Shown here piece after piece: positions 7,751 to 16,893 of a stretch of 33,458 nt of DNA (positions are counted from its first letter, which is position 1; each line of letters starts with the position of its first letter). The translations under genes were made by a program, and so were the position numbers. The stretch comes from Gemmatimonadaceae bacterium. Its GTDB lineage: Bacteria > Gemmatimonadota > Gemmatimonadetes > Gemmatimonadales > Gemmatimonadaceae. The stretch spans positions 1 to 33,458 of the forward strand of contig JAICOJ010000026.1 in NCBI GenBank assembly GCA_025930755.1. The letters are read 5' to 3'. The notes under the pieces are model-generated. The model made no database searches. It was not told where the DNA came from and saw only the letters and a list, made by a program, of their open reading frames with translations.

Positions 7751-8754
7751 CCGGAAACGCCACCGAGATCGGCATCGCGTTCCTCGGGTGCGGCGCGGTG
7801 ACGCGCGCGCACACGCGTACGCTGCGAGCCATCGATGCCAGCGTGCGACTGTATTACGCGAGTCGCGAGCTCACCCGCGCCGCCGAGATGAACTCGCGCT
7901 GCCGCGGCGCCGGAGCCTTCGGGACCTACGACGGCGCGCTCGAGGATTCGAGAGTCGACGCGGTGCTCGTCGCGACCCCTCCGGCATTCCATCTCGAGTG
8001 GACGCTGCGCGGGCTGGCGGCGGGCAAGCATGTGATCGTCGAGAAGCCCCCGTTCCCACGGGCGGCCGACTTCGCGGCCGTCGAGGCGGCGGCACGAGGC
8101 GCCGCCCGGCAGGTCCTGGTGGCCGAGAACTACTTCTACAAGCCGGTGCTGCGGACGCTGCGCTCACTGCTGCGAGCGGGAGTGATCGGCGAGCCCCGCT
8201 TTCTCGACATCAAGGCGTTGAAGACGCAGCGCACGCAGAACTGGCGCGACGACGCGGCGCTCGCCAGGGGTGGCGCGCTCTACGAGGGTGGGATCCACTG
8301 GATCGACTTCCTGGCCAATGTCGGCCTGGACGTCGTGTCGGTGCATGGGTTCCGTCCCGGCCCCCCCGGGGGGCTGGACCGCGAGATGCTCGTCGTGGCT
8401 CGTTATGCGCAGGGCGCCGTCGGCACGCTGTTCTTCTCGTGGAATACGCCGTCGCTGCTGAGGGGCGTCCGCCTTTCGCGTATCTACGGGACGGAGGGCT
8501 CGATCACCTTCGAATCCAACGGACTGTTCGCCCTTGCGCTCGGGAAACGCACAGCCCTCCGGTTTCCCGGTGTACGGGACCTCACGGGGAGCCAGGCAAT
8601 GTTTCGTGACTTCCTCGGCGCCCTGCGCGAAGGCCGCGCGCCCGAGTTCACGCTCGCCCTCGCGCGCCGCGACCTCGAGCTGGTCGAGGCCGCATACCGC
8701 ACCGCCGATCAGCACACTTCACGACCGTCTCTCACCAGTTCACAAGGATCCTGA
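7747..8754 (+). CDS. Gfo/Idh/MocA family NAD(P)-dependent oxidoreductase (335 aa)
   Basis: Predicted sugar or cyclitol dehydrogenase. The N-terminal Rossmann fold has IAFLGCGAVTRAH (about 9-21), VDAVLVATPPAFH, and the family-diagnostic EKP in HVIVEKPPF. The C-terminal beta-sheet domain contains the conserved GGIHWIDF, where the His is the likely catalytic residue. Starting at GTG 7747 it overlaps the GMC gene stop in a GTGA arrangement. The pairing suggests two consecutive redox steps on one carbohydrate-like substrate, which is an inference from coupling only. The final 15 residues are Ser/Thr-rich and unlikely to be structured. Confidence 0.93.
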   Translation: MTGNATEIGIAFLGCGAVTRAHTRTLRAIDASVRLYYASRELTRAAEMNSRCRGAGAFGTYDGALEDSRVDAVLVATPPAFHLEWTLRGLAAGKHVIVEKPPFPRAADFAAVEAAARGAARQVLVAENYFYKPVLRTLRSLLRAGVIGEPRFLDIKALKTQRTQNWRDDAALARGGALYEGGIHWIDFLANVGLDVVSVHGFRPGPPGGLDREMLVVARYAQGAVGTLFFSWNTPSLLRGVRLSRIYGTEGSITFESNGLFALALGKRTALRFPGVRDLTGSQAMFRDFLGALREGRAPEFTLALARRDLELVEAAYRTADQHTSRPSLTSSQGS

Positions 8755-8758
8755 CCGG

Positions 8759-9583
8759 ATGGGCACCGCGCTCGCACTCTCAATAGGGCTCCTCGCCGGA
8801 GCGCATACGTCCACGTGGGGGATGTTCAAGGACGCGCCGCACGAAGGCTTCACGTACGGCAAGTACGTGCGATCGATCCTGCTTGCCGCCGTCGTCGCGA
8901 TCATCACGCATCGCGTCACCAACCTCGACCTCTCGAACTGGTCGCACGCGGTGGTGTTCTTCGGGATGGTGTACGTGATCGAGCGGGCGATCACGGAGTT
9001 CTGGAAGACGTTTCTCCGGGTGGAGGATCAGTCGAAGTACTTCATTCCGATGCAGTTCCACGTGAAGGGGGCGGTCGTTCACGACCGGAAGGTGCAGCTG
9101 CTGGCTGGCGCGGGGTGGCTCGCCGCCGTGCTGCTGATCGTCTACGGGATCACGTGGGCACAGCGGAACGTCAGCCTTCCCACCTGGCTCGTGATCGTCG
9201 CCATTGGTGGCATCGGCGGATGGATCTCCGCGTTCGGCGGCGCGTGGAAGGATGCCCCGCTCGAGGGGTTCGAAACCTTCAAGTTCTTTCGAAGTCCCGG
9301 GATCGCTGCCTTCTTCGCGCTCCTGCTATCGTGCTTCACGGACAACTGGCTGTATCTCGCGCTCGCTGCGGAGGGGTATACCGTCGCATCGATCGAGACG
9401 TACAAGACGTTCTTTCATCCCAACAAGCCTCGCGGGAAGTGGGCGGGAAAGCCGATGCCCTACGAGGACATGCTGAAGAGGCGGTGGAAGTTCGTTCCGA
9501 TCTATGTGCTGGTGTGGGTCTTCATTATCGCCGGCTTCGTGCTGGGCTACACCGGCCCGCATAGCGGATTGTCGTGCCGGTGA
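8759..9583 (+). CDS. Integral membrane protein with internal duplication (274 aa)
   Basis: Unrecognised family. The ATG at 8759 has AAGGA about 10 bases upstream and follows the previous stop by 4 bases; the open frame before it is a shadow. About five hydrophobic helices are visible. The protein is two copies of one unit. Residues about 16-100 contain GMFKDAPHEGF, KYVRS, then ITEFWKTF. Residues about 155-235 contain GAWKDAPLEGF, KFFRS, then IETYKTF. The repeated KDAPxEGF loop, RS before a helix, and KTF after a helix give a clear internal pseudo-symmetry like that of small transporters or channels. It is coupled to two sugar-type oxidoreductases, so it may move or bind their substrate; that is speculative. 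Confidence 0.85.
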   Translation: MGTALALSIGLLAGAHTSTWGMFKDAPHEGFTYGKYVRSILLAAVVAIITHRVTNLDLSNWSHAVVFFGMVYVIERAITEFWKTFLRVEDQSKYFIPMQFHVKGAVVHDRKVQLLAGAGWLAAVLLIVYGITWAQRNVSLPTWLVIVAIGGIGGWISAFGGAWKDAPLEGFETFKFFRSPGIAAFFALLLSCFTDNWLYLALAAEGYTVASIETYKTFFHPNKPRGKWAGKPMPYEDMLKRRWKFVPIYVLVWVFIIAGFVLGYTGPHSGLSCR

Positions 9584-9589
9584 AGCTGA

Positions 9590-9943
9590 ATGACGCTCTC
9601 GGTGCAGATTTTCGGAACGCGGAAAAGCTCCGACACGCGAAAAGCGCAACGTTTCTTCGCCGAGCGACGGATCCAGGTGCACTTCGTGGATTTGATGGAG
9701 CGTGCGGCGTCGCTGGGTGAATTGCGCCGCTTCGCACAGAAGTTCGGAGTGCGCGCTCTGATCGATCCGGCGTCGAAGCGCTATCGCGAGCTGGGGCTCA
9801 CCACCGCCGCCCGGTCTGACGAACGGTGGCTCGACCTACTCGTCGAGGAGCCCCTCCTGCTCCGAATGCCACTCGTCAGGCACGGTCAGCAACTGACGGT
9901 GGGACTCGCCGAGGCGGAGTGGCGGGAGTGGATGGCACGGTGA
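9590..9943 (+). CDS. ArsC/Spx-family thioredoxin-fold protein lacking the catalytic cysteine (117 aa)
   Basis: Length and pattern fit the ArsC/YffB/Spx family: an opening VQIFGTRKSSDTRKAQRFF strand-helix, VHFVDLMERAAS, and the late RMPLVRHGQQLTVGL, where family members carry RPxV and the anion-binding Arg. In true ArsC and Spx the first loop carries Cys (CxxxRKA or CxxCRKA); here Ser13-Ser14 and Thr16 occupy those places and the protein has no cysteine at all. It therefore cannot be a thiol arsenate reductase and may be a binding or regulatory relative. It starts 6 bases after the membrane protein stop and 10 bases before the ABC-F gene. Confidence 0.85.
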   Translation: MTLSVQIFGTRKSSDTRKAQRFFAERRIQVHFVDLMERAASLGELRRFAQKFGVRALIDPASKRYRELGLTTAARSDERWLDLLVEEPLLLRMPLVRHGQQLTVGLAEAEWREWMAR

Positions 9944-9953
9944 TCGCGAGCGC

Positions 9954-11903
9954 ATGACACAGCTGAGCGCTGGCGGGGTGGGTGTCGAGTTCGGTGCCAC
10001 GACCGTCTTCGAGGACGTCTCGTTCACCGTCGCGCGTGGTGAGCGGTGGGGCGTCATCGGTCGCAACGGCACCGGGAAGACCACGCTGTTCAAGGTCATC
10101 CTCGGCGAGCTTCAGCCGACGCGCGGCACCGTTGCACGCGTCGCGGGGCTGCGCATCGCGCACCTCGAGCAGCATCGGGACTTCGGCGATGCCGCGACCG
10201 TATGGGAAGCTGCGGCGGGCGGATTCGCGGATCTGCTCAAGCTCGAGGCGTCGCTCGCGAAGCAGGTCGCTCGCCTGGCCGAGTTGGGGGAGCGCGCGAC
10301 CACCCAGCAGTTGAGCCAGTACGATCGCGATCTGGAGCGGTTCTCCCGTGAGGGGGGATACACCTACGCGCCACGCGTCGATGCCGTGCTCCATGGCCTC
10401 GGCTTCGACCCCGATGCCGCCCGCACGCGTCCCCTCGAACGCCTGTCGGGTGGCGAACGTGGGCGGGTGGGGCTGGCGCGGCAACTCGTCGCGCCCGCCG
10501 ATGTGCTTCTACTCGACGAGCCCACCAACCATCTCGACCTCGACACGACCGAGTGGCTGGAGCGCTACCTCAAGACGTTCGGGCAAACGGTCATGCTCAT
10601 CAGTCACGATCGGGCGTTTCTCGAGAGCGCGGTCGATCACGTGCTGCACTTCGAGGCCGGAACGGCAACGGCCTACACGGGCGGCTTCAGCGACTTCGTG
10701 CGTCAGCGAGAAGAGCGCCGGCTCTCGCAGCAACGCACGTTCGAGCAGCAGCGCCGCTTCATCGAGAAGGAAGCGGATTACATCCGGCGGAACATCGCCG
10801 GCCAGAACAGCTCGCAGGCGAAAGGGCGGCGCACCCGGCTCGCGCGCCTTCCGCGGCTGTCCCCACCGCCCGACGCCGAGGGCGCCATGGCGCTGCGTCT
10901 GGAATCGGGCCAGCGCGGTGGCGATCAGGTCCTGGTGGCGGAGCGTGTGACCCTGGGGACGACCGAGCGCACCCTGGTCAAGAACTTCGATGCGCGCGTG
11001 ATGCGCGGTGATGTCGTGGGATTCGTGGGGCCGAATGGGGCGGGCAAGTCTACGCTTCTGCGCGCGATCGTCGGGGAGAAAGCCGTCGAGCGCGGCACGC
11101 TTCGCGTCGGTGCGTCGATCATCGTCGCGCATTACCGGCAGGACATGTCGCAGGTGCCGACGGAGAAGACGCTCTACCACATCATTCAGGATCTGCGACC
11201 GACGTGGGAGCGCGGCGCGATTCAAGGGCACCTCGGCCGCTTTGGGTTTTCGGGCGATGAGGTTCACCGTATCGCCGGGACTCTCTCGGGGGGTGAGCGA
11301 GCGCGCGTCGCGCTGGCGATGATCGTCCTGGCGCGCGCAAATCTTTTGCTCCTGGATGAGCCGACGAACCATCTCGACGTCGAATCCATCGAGGCGCTCG
11401 AGGATGCGCTGGAGGGCTACGAAGGGACGGTGATCCTCGTCAGTCACGATCGCGCGCTGCTGCGAGCGACGGCGACGCGCACGTGGGTGCTCCACGGTGA
11501 TCACATTACGGATTACCCGGGGACGTTCGGGGAATGGGAGGCGGTGAGCGCCGAGCGCGCGCATGCGGCGACGATCGCCGCGGAGGAAAAGGAGACGCTG
11601 CGCCGCACCCACGAGCGACAACAGATGCGCAGGCCCGACGCGTCGCGAGACGACCGCGCAGCTCGACGCGCGGCGCACCGCGAGCTCGAGCGTGCGGAAA
11701 AGGATGTGGCGCGACTCGAGGCGAAAGTCGCCGAGATCACCGCCGCGCTCGAGGATCCGGAGCTCTACACGACTCCCGCCGGCGTGACGCGGGCGCAGAC
11801 GTTAGGCGTGGAGCTCGACGGCAGCCGTGCCGCCCTCGATGAAGCGATTGCTCGATGGGAGCGTGCCGTCGAGGTCGCCGAGGCTGGCGGTCCGGCCGCC
11901 TGA
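9954..11903 (+). CDS. ABC-F family ATPase (649 aa)
   Basis: A soluble duplicated ATPase of the ABC-F group, whose members act at the ribosome (Uup, EttA and antibiotic-protection types). Domain 1: Walker A GRNGTGKTT (36-44), signature LSGGERGRVGLARQL, Walker B LLLDEPTNHLD. An Arg/Gln-rich linker with the family pattern EKEADYIRRNIAGQNSSQAK joins the domains. Domain 2: Walker A GPNGAGKST, LSGGERARVALA, LLLDEPTNHLDV. The C-terminal roughly 110 residues form a charged coiled coil, as in Uup. No membrane segments are present. Uup-type and EttA-type are both possible; the C-terminal coiled coil favours Uup-like. It ends one base before the convergent transporter gene. Confidence 0.95.
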   Translation: MTQLSAGGVGVEFGATTVFEDVSFTVARGERWGVIGRNGTGKTTLFKVILGELQPTRGTVARVAGLRIAHLEQHRDFGDAATVWEAAAGGFADLLKLEASLAKQVARLAELGERATTQQLSQYDRDLERFSREGGYTYAPRVDAVLHGLGFDPDAARTRPLERLSGGERGRVGLARQLVAPADVLLLDEPTNHLDLDTTEWLERYLKTFGQTVMLISHDRAFLESAVDHVLHFEAGTATAYTGGFSDFVRQREERRLSQQRTFEQQRRFIEKEADYIRRNIAGQNSSQAKGRRTRLARLPRLSPPPDAEGAMALRLESGQRGGDQVLVAERVTLGTTERTLVKNFDARVMRGDVVGFVGPNGAGKSTLLRAIVGEKAVERGTLRVGASIIVAHYRQDMSQVPTEKTLYHIIQDLRPTWERGAIQGHLGRFGFSGDEVHRIAGTLSGGERARVALAMIVLARANLLLLDEPTNHLDVESIEALEDALEGYEGTVILVSHDRALLRATATRTWVLHGDHITDYPGTFGEWEAVSAERAHAATIAAEEKETLRRTHERQQMRRPDASRDDRAARRAAHRELERAEKDVARLEAKVAEITAALEDPELYTTPAGVTRAQTLGVELDGSRAALDEAIARWERAVEVAEAGGPAA

Positions 11904-11904
11904 G

Positions 11905-13392
11905 CTAGAGTAGTCGCGACCCAAAGAGAAAGACCGCCAGCACCACCACGATCACGGCCAGGACGTCGAGAAGGAGGCCTGCCCGCACCATCTGGCGAAC
12001 GGTGATCGTTCCCGAGCCAAACACGATGATGTTCGGGGCGGTCGCTGTCGGCAGCGCGAACCCGGCCGACGCGACCAGGGTGGTGAGCAGCATCAGCGTG
12101 AGACGGGGCTGGCCGACGGCGTCGGCAAGCGAGGCGACGATCGGCATGGCCATCGCGGCCACGGTCGTGTTCGACGCGAGCTCCGTGAGCAACAAGATGA
12201 TCGCCGCGACGCCGAAGAAGATCCCGATCGTCGGCCACCCGCTGAACCCGGTCATGATGTTTCCCAGCCACGCCGCGACACCCTGCACTTCCATCGCCGT
12301 GGCGAAGGAAAAGCCACCGCCGTAGATGAGCAGCACCTCCCATGGAATGCCTCGCGCCTCATTCCAGGTGAGTACTGGCTTCCGTTTCCCGTCCGGCGCG
12401 CGCGCGACGATGATGAACATGGCGAGCGCGCCGATCAGACCGACGGAGGCATCGGTCAGGCGGGGAACGAGGTCGGTGAGGCCGGGAAGACGGACGATGC
12501 CGAGGTCTTTTGGCTCACGAATCACCCATGCGACCGCGGTGGCGGCGAAGATCGCGAGCGCCGCGCGCTCGGTGCCCTTGAGCGGTCCCAAGGCGGCACG
12601 CTTGAGACGCAACTCCTCACGCGCGTCGTCGGTGAACGTCACTCGACCGGGAAACAGCGCCATGAGGAGGAGCCAGCAGACGGGGAGGAGTATCGCGGCC
12701 ACCGGAAGGCCAATCGCCATGAAGCTGACGAAATCGATGTCGGCACCAGCGAGCTCGCGTGCGGCGCCGGCAAAGATGAGGTTCGGTGGTGTTCCAATCA
12801 GCGTTCCCATTCCCCCGATCGACGCGGCGTACGCGATCCCGAGCATCAACGCAGTGCGAAGGTTGTCCGCGTCCCTCGACGTTCCAAACAGGGCGCCCAC
12901 GGCGAGGGCGATCGGGTACATCATTGCCGTCGTCGCGGTGTTGGAGATCCAGAGGGAGATGAAGGCGGTCGCGACCATGACGCCGAAGACGACTCGCCGG
13001 GCGCCGGCGGTCCCTACCGTTCCGACTATGGCATAGGCCACGCGGGCGTGCGCGTTCCACCGTTCGAGCGCCGCCGCGAGCATGAAGCCGGCGAGAAACA
13101 GGAAGATGAACTCGTTCGCGTACGGCGTGGCCGCTTCACGAGGCGAGGCCACGCCGAGCACCGGGAACAGCACGAGCGGGAGGAGCGCCGTGGCGCCGAG
13201 CGGGATGGGGCCCGTCAGCCACCAGACTGTCATCCACGCGGCGACGCCCAATACGCGTGCGCCCGCGGGAGTGAGTCCCGCGGGCGAGAGCGACGTGATA
13301 GCGACGAGGATGAGAGGGCCGGCCGCGAGTGCCACGAGCCGGCCAGCGCCGGGTTTGTCGAGGAGGGCCTCGGACTCCCGGCGGTCAGCCAC
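11905..13392 (-). CDS. SLC13/DASS-family anion:sodium symporter (495 aa)
   Basis: A sodium-coupled importer of dicarboxylates or sulfate-like anions in the inner membrane. About 11-12 hydrophobic segments are present, with both signature Ser-Asn-Thr motifs: LWISNTATTAMM in the first half and LTELASNTTVAAMAMP in the second. These hairpin motifs coordinate sodium and substrate carboxylates in VcINDY-type proteins. The start is GTG 13392, 14 bases after the C26 hydrolase stop, placing it last in the amidoligase operon. That position suggests uptake, or possibly exchange, of the acidic substrate or product of those ligases; this is inferred. Confidence 0.92.
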   Translation of the reverse strand: MADRRESEALLDKPGAGRLVALAAGPLILVAITSLSPAGLTPAGARVLGVAAWMTVWWLTGPIPLGATALLPLVLFPVLGVASPREAATPYANEFIFLFLAGFMLAAALERWNAHARVAYAIVGTVGTAGARRVVFGVMVATAFISLWISNTATTAMMYPIALAVGALFGTSRDADNLRTALMLGIAYAASIGGMGTLIGTPPNLIFAGAARELAGADIDFVSFMAIGLPVAAILLPVCWLLLMALFPGRVTFTDDAREELRLKRAALGPLKGTERAALAIFAATAVAWVIREPKDLGIVRLPGLTDLVPRLTDASVGLIGALAMFIIVARAPDGKRKPVLTWNEARGIPWEVLLIYGGGFSFATAMEVQGVAAWLGNIMTGFSGWPTIGIFFGVAAIILLLTELASNTTVAAMAMPIVASLADAVGQPRLTLMLLTTLVASAGFALPTATAPNIIVFGSGTITVRQMVRAGLLLDVLAVIVVVLAVFLFGSRLL

Positions 13393-13406
13393 GCGTGTCG
13401 CGCGAG

Positions 13407-14195
13407 CTACGCGATGACGCCGCTGGCCTCACGCTCGCGGCGGTGATCTCGCGCGGCCGTCGTGAACGCCTCGAACAATCGCCGCGTGAGCGGGTCCTTA
13501 TCGGCGAGCACCTCCGGATGCCACTGGACCGCGAGGACGAATTGATCGCCGGGGAGCTCGATGGCTTCGATCAGGCCATCCGGTGCCGTGGCCGATACGC
13601 GGAAGCCGCGTCCCAGCTCGCGAATGCCCTGGTGGTGCATGCTGTTCACCTGCCGCTCGCCCGAGCCCACGATCTCGGCCAGCTGCGTTCCGTCGCTGAC
13701 GGTCACCGAGTGCGCGAGGTGATCGCGCGCGTAGCCGTCGCGAAAGGGGAAGTAGTCGTGCTTGATCGACGTCGGTCGCTGCGACGCAAGATCCTGCCAG
13801 AGCGTACCGCCTGCCGCGAGATTGATGAGCTGCAGGCCGCGACACACGCCGAGCACGGGCTTGCGGTCCCGTAACGCCCATTCGGTGAGAATGAGCTCGA
13901 CGCGGTCGCGGGCAGAATCGGATCGATCGCAATTCGGGTGGCGGTGCTCGCCGTACATGGTCGGATCGATATCCGCGCCGCCGGGCAGAAAGACCCCATC
14001 GAGCTCGTCGTAAATGCCGCGCAGCGTGTCGATGTCGTCCGGCAGTAGCGGGATCATCCATGGAATCGCGCCGGTTCCCGTGAGCACCTGAATGTACCGC
14101 TGGCTCATCGCCCACGACGGCGGAATATCAGCTGGAATCCCGCCAAAGCTCTGCAGGCCCTGTGTGGGGATTCCGATTATGGGACGCTTGGACAT
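13407..14195 (-). CDS. Peptidase C26 / gamma-glutamyl-GABA hydrolase-like class I amidotransferase (262 aa)
   Basis: A PuuD-type glutamine-amidotransferase-fold enzyme, predicted to hydrolyse a gamma-glutamyl amide bond. Seen: IIGIPTQG at the start, LDGVFLPGGADIDPTMYGE, the nucleophile elbow LGVCRGLQLIN, NSMHHQGIREL, and the His-Glu pair in AVQWHPEVLAD, completing the Cys-His-Glu triad. There is no synthetase domain. ATG 14195 is chosen because family similarity begins at KRPIIGIP; the frame continues to 14249 without homology. It is immediately downstream of a YbdK-type gamma-glutamyl ligase homologue, so it may trim or recycle the product of that enzyme. A polyamine-degradation role is less likely because no puu genes are present. 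Confidence 0.93.
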   Translation of the reverse strand: MSKRPIIGIPTQGLQSFGGIPADIPPSWAMSQRYIQVLTGTGAIPWMIPLLPDDIDTLRGIYDELDGVFLPGGADIDPTMYGEHRHPNCDRSDSARDRVELILTEWALRDRKPVLGVCRGLQLINLAAGGTLWQDLASQRPTSIKHDYFPFRDGYARDHLAHSVTVSDGTQLAEIVGSGERQVNSMHHQGIRELGRGFRVSATAPDGLIEAIELPGDQFVLAVQWHPEVLADKDPLTRRLFEAFTTAARDHRREREASGVIA

Positions 14196-14254
14196 AGGAG
14201 ACGGATGAAGACTGCGACCTGCGCTTCTCGCGCTGCGGATATGATACACCGCCG

Positions 14255-15487
14255 CTAGGCAGGAAGCTCGCCAGTCACGTCTGACGCGCGAGGGGCACCG
14301 AGGTCAAACCCACGGCCGTCGGAGACACCCTCGCCTGGGCGGGCGGCCGGTCCGTCGGCGCGGTGCTCGCTAGGCGAGGGCGATTTGACACCCTCCTCGG
14401 TCTCGCGGATGAGCTGGTCGACGACCGCCTCGAAGCTGCCCGTTCGCTGATACGTCGCGAGCTGCCGGTCGGCGCTCGTGCCTTCATCGAGGATCCGGAA
14501 GGCGTATTCCACTTCCTTCCGGCTGCCCAGGTCATCGACCACGTCGTCGATGAACCACTCGATCATTTCCCGGATGAGCGCCCGCGCTGGAAGATCGATC
14601 TGTTTGCCGAAATCAATGAGCTTTCCGTCGAGGCCAAATCGGGCCGCCCGCCACTTGTTCTCTTCGATGAGCGTCTGCGGGTAGACCCGAAATGTCATGT
14701 TGTCACGGCGGAGCTTCCAAAGCTTGGCCACCACGGCCTGCAGGATCGCCGCGATGCACACCGCCTCGTCCACGCGGGTGCACACATCGCACACGCGGAA
14801 CTCGAGCGTCGGAAACTTGTGATGCGGTCGCACGTCCCACCAAATCTTCGAGCCATCCGGGATGCTGTTCGTGCGCACGAGCGACTCGAGGAGCGACTGG
14901 TAGCTGGCGTACGATTCCATGACCGGAGGCACACCCGTCCGCGGAAAATTCTTGAACACGACGCTGCGATACGACTTCAACCCCGTGTTGCGACCCATCC
15001 AGAAGGGGGAGCTGGTCGAGAGACAGAGCACGTGCGGGAGCAGGTAGCGCGACACGTTCATCGTGTCGATCAGGAAATCCCGATCCTCGATGCCGATGTG
15101 CACGTGGGTCCCGAAGATGAGCAGCTGCTGCGCGAGGTCGGCGAGGTCCTGCTTGACGCCGAGGTAGCGCTCGAGCGGGGTGATCTCCTGGGTGATCCAG
15201 GATGAGAAGGGGTGCGTGCCCGCGGCGACGATGCGCAGGTCCTTCCGGGCGGCGAGATCCATGACCATGCCGCGGAGCCGGACGAGCTCGCCGCGCGCCT
15301 CGGCGGGCGAGCGGCACACCTTGGTGCCGATCTCGACCATCGACTGGTGCAGCTCGGGCTTCACCTCCTCGAGGACGAGATGGTCGCCCTCGAGAATCTC
15401 CGTGATGTACGAGCGCAGCTCCCGCGTGCGCGGATCGATGATCTGATACTCTTCCTCGATACCTAACGTCAGCGAAGGGGATTGCAT
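14255..15487 (-). CDS. YbdK-type carboxylate-amine ligase (GCS2 family, 410 aa)
   Basis: An ATP-dependent ligase of the glutamate-cysteine ligase 2 superfamily, joining a carboxylate to an amine. Seen: the opening [14 protein letters not shown] with the paired acidic metal ligands, [21 protein letters not shown] with the conserved histidines, [19 protein letters not shown], and [19 protein letters not shown]. All core blocks are present. About 45 C-terminal residues are Pro/Gly/Ser-rich and look disordered. It starts 14 bases after the second ATP-grasp gene and is followed by the C26 hydrolase. E. coli YbdK has weak glutamate-cysteine ligase activity; the real substrate of this copy is unknown. 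Confidence 0.93.
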   Translation of the reverse strand: MQSPSLTLGIEEEYQIIDPRTRELRSYITEILEGDHLVLEEVKPELHQSMVEIGTKVCRSPAEARGELVRLRGMVMDLAARKDLRIVAAGTHPFSSWITQEITPLERYLGVKQDLADLAQQLLIFGTHVHIGIEDRDFLIDTMNVSRYLLPHVLCLSTSSPFWMGRNTGLKSYRSVVFKNFPRTGVPPVMESYASYQSLLESLVRTNSIPDGSKIWWDVRPHHKFPTLEFRVCDVCTRVDEAVCIAAILQAVVAKLWKLRRDNMTFRVYPQTLIEENKWRAARFGLDGKLIDFGKQIDLPARALIREMIEWFIDDVVDDLGSRKEVEYAFRILDEGTSADRQLATYQRTGSFEAVVDQLIRETEEGVKSPSPSEHRADGPAARPGEGVSDGRGFDLGAPRASDVTGELPA

Positions 15488-15501
15488 ATGAGCTCAGGCC
15501 G

Positions 15502-16893
15502 CTAGCGCTTCTCGACGAGTAGAGTCGGCACCGATGAGCCGCCCCCGGCCGTCACGTTGAGGAGCGCTGCCGTGGAGAGCCGGGTGAGGCAACCATCGAC
15601 GTACTGGCCGTAGACGACGTACGGTGCGGTATCGAGCAGGCGATCCGCCACGACGAGCCGGCCCTCCACAAGGCTGGGGTACGGCTCGCTGGGCAGGGAG
15701 ACGCGCTCCTGCACGATGTACGGCTCACGCAGGGCGGTCCGCAATGCCTCCGCCCACGCGGCCTCGCCGACCTCCCACCCGAGGACGATTCCCTTCCCTC
15801 CATACTCATCGTTCGGTTTGAGGACGAGCTGGTCCTGGTGCGCGACGATGAACTCCACGAGGTCGACCGGAAGGCCGGCGTGCGTGGTGCGCCGTTCTTC
15901 GACCACTCGGGTCCACGGGACGTTGGCGGCGATCACGTCACGCTCCTGCGCCGTGAACAGGCTCGCGTTCCGCTCGTCGGTGAGCACCGCCAGGCTCGCC
16001 TTCTTGTGGAGGATCTTGCAGGCGAAGGGGTTCACCATGCAGACGGCGCGCTCACGCACCGCGCGCACGACGGCATGCCCGGTTCCGCCGCGTTCGATGA
16101 GCTCGCTGATGAGCACGCGCTTGTAGATGAGATCGACCGGGGCGCCATCGAATGTCAGCTTGCCCCCGCGAAACTCGGCGTGCCGCGGGTCGACGACGAC
16201 GCAGTGAATGCCCTGCCGCTCGGCATACTCCTGAAAGAGGGTGAACTCGCGCCGCGTCGGAACGTCCAGCCAGTCCAACACGGCGATGCGCGGCGACACC
16301 CGTGTGCCGGACCAGGCCTCGTACGCGCTGAGCAATGCGTGAAGCACGTTGTGTCGCGCGGGAAGTGGCCGGACGTCCCAGCGCTTCACGAATTCCCGCA
16401 TGGCGGGAAGCGCGTAGAACATTTCGGTCAGTACATCGTTGAACGACGGACCCGCCGGGGTCTCCGCATTGTATTCGGTGAAGCGAAGGCCGTCGTCGCC
16501 GGCGAAGAACGCGTCGAGCCGCGACACGGGGCTCGGCCACGGGAATCCGGGATCGTCGAGGACGAACTCTTCTTCCCACGGCGTCAATCGGAACTGAGCC
16601 CGTATGGCAGCGTTGGCGATGGCAGCCGCATGCGCACGTGCGAACGCGCCCATGAGTGCGCCGGCGCGCCGCTGAAGATCCCGATATTGCGCGGGTGCCA
16701 TGAACCGCGGTCGCAGCACGGTGCATAACGGGCGGTCGCCGAAGAGCAGATCACGCTTGCGAGTCTGCTGGTCGAGCATCGCCTGCGAGTCGGCGGCGAC
16801 ATCCGGGCTGAGGATCTCGTGATAGGCGTCGATCGCCTCCCGCACGGGATCGGCAGCCACGGCAGAGGGCCGCGGAGCCGTTCCCACCGTCAC
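15502..16893 (-). CDS. ATP-grasp-like amidoligase, second copy in cluster (463 aa)
   Basis: Predicted cytosolic ATP-dependent ligase. The pattern resembles the circularly permuted/glutathionylspermidine-synthetase-like ATP-grasp group: RFTEYNAETPAGPSFND in the first half (an acidic/Asn metal-site-like block), VNPFACKILHKKASLAVLTDE, then the ATP-binding VLKPNDEYGGKGIVLGW with lysine and a glycine-rich loop, and PYIVQERV as the hinge strand. The start is GTG 16893, overlapping the preceding ATP-grasp stop by 4 bases, which implies coupled translation and probably consecutive reactions. It is distinct in sequence from its neighbour, so this is not a recent duplication. Substrates are unknown; ligation of an amino acid or polyamine onto a carboxylate is the family expectation. 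Confidence 0.8.
   Translation of the reverse strand: MTVGTAPRPSAVAADPVREAIDAYHEILSPDVAADSQAMLDQQTRKRDLLFGDRPLCTVLRPRFMAPAQYRDLQRRAGALMGAFARAHAAAIANAAIRAQFRLTPWEEEFVLDDPGFPWPSPVSRLDAFFAGDDGLRFTEYNAETPAGPSFNDVLTEMFYALPAMREFVKRWDVRPLPARHNVLHALLSAYEAWSGTRVSPRIAVLDWLDVPTRREFTLFQEYAERQGIHCVVVDPRHAEFRGGKLTFDGAPVDLIYKRVLISELIERGGTGHAVVRAVRERAVCMVNPFACKILHKKASLAVLTDERNASLFTAQERDVIAANVPWTRVVEERRTTHAGLPVDLVEFIVAHQDQLVLKPNDEYGGKGIVLGWEVGEAAWAEALRTALREPYIVQERVSLPSEPYPSLVEGRLVVADRLLDTAPYVVYGQYVDGCLTRLSTAALLNVTAGGGSSVPTLLVEKR

Noticed and set aside
10509-11678. 389-codon minus-strand open frame
   Set aside because: It is opposite the ABC-F gene, which has all Walker and signature motifs; the frame is a GC-bias artefact.
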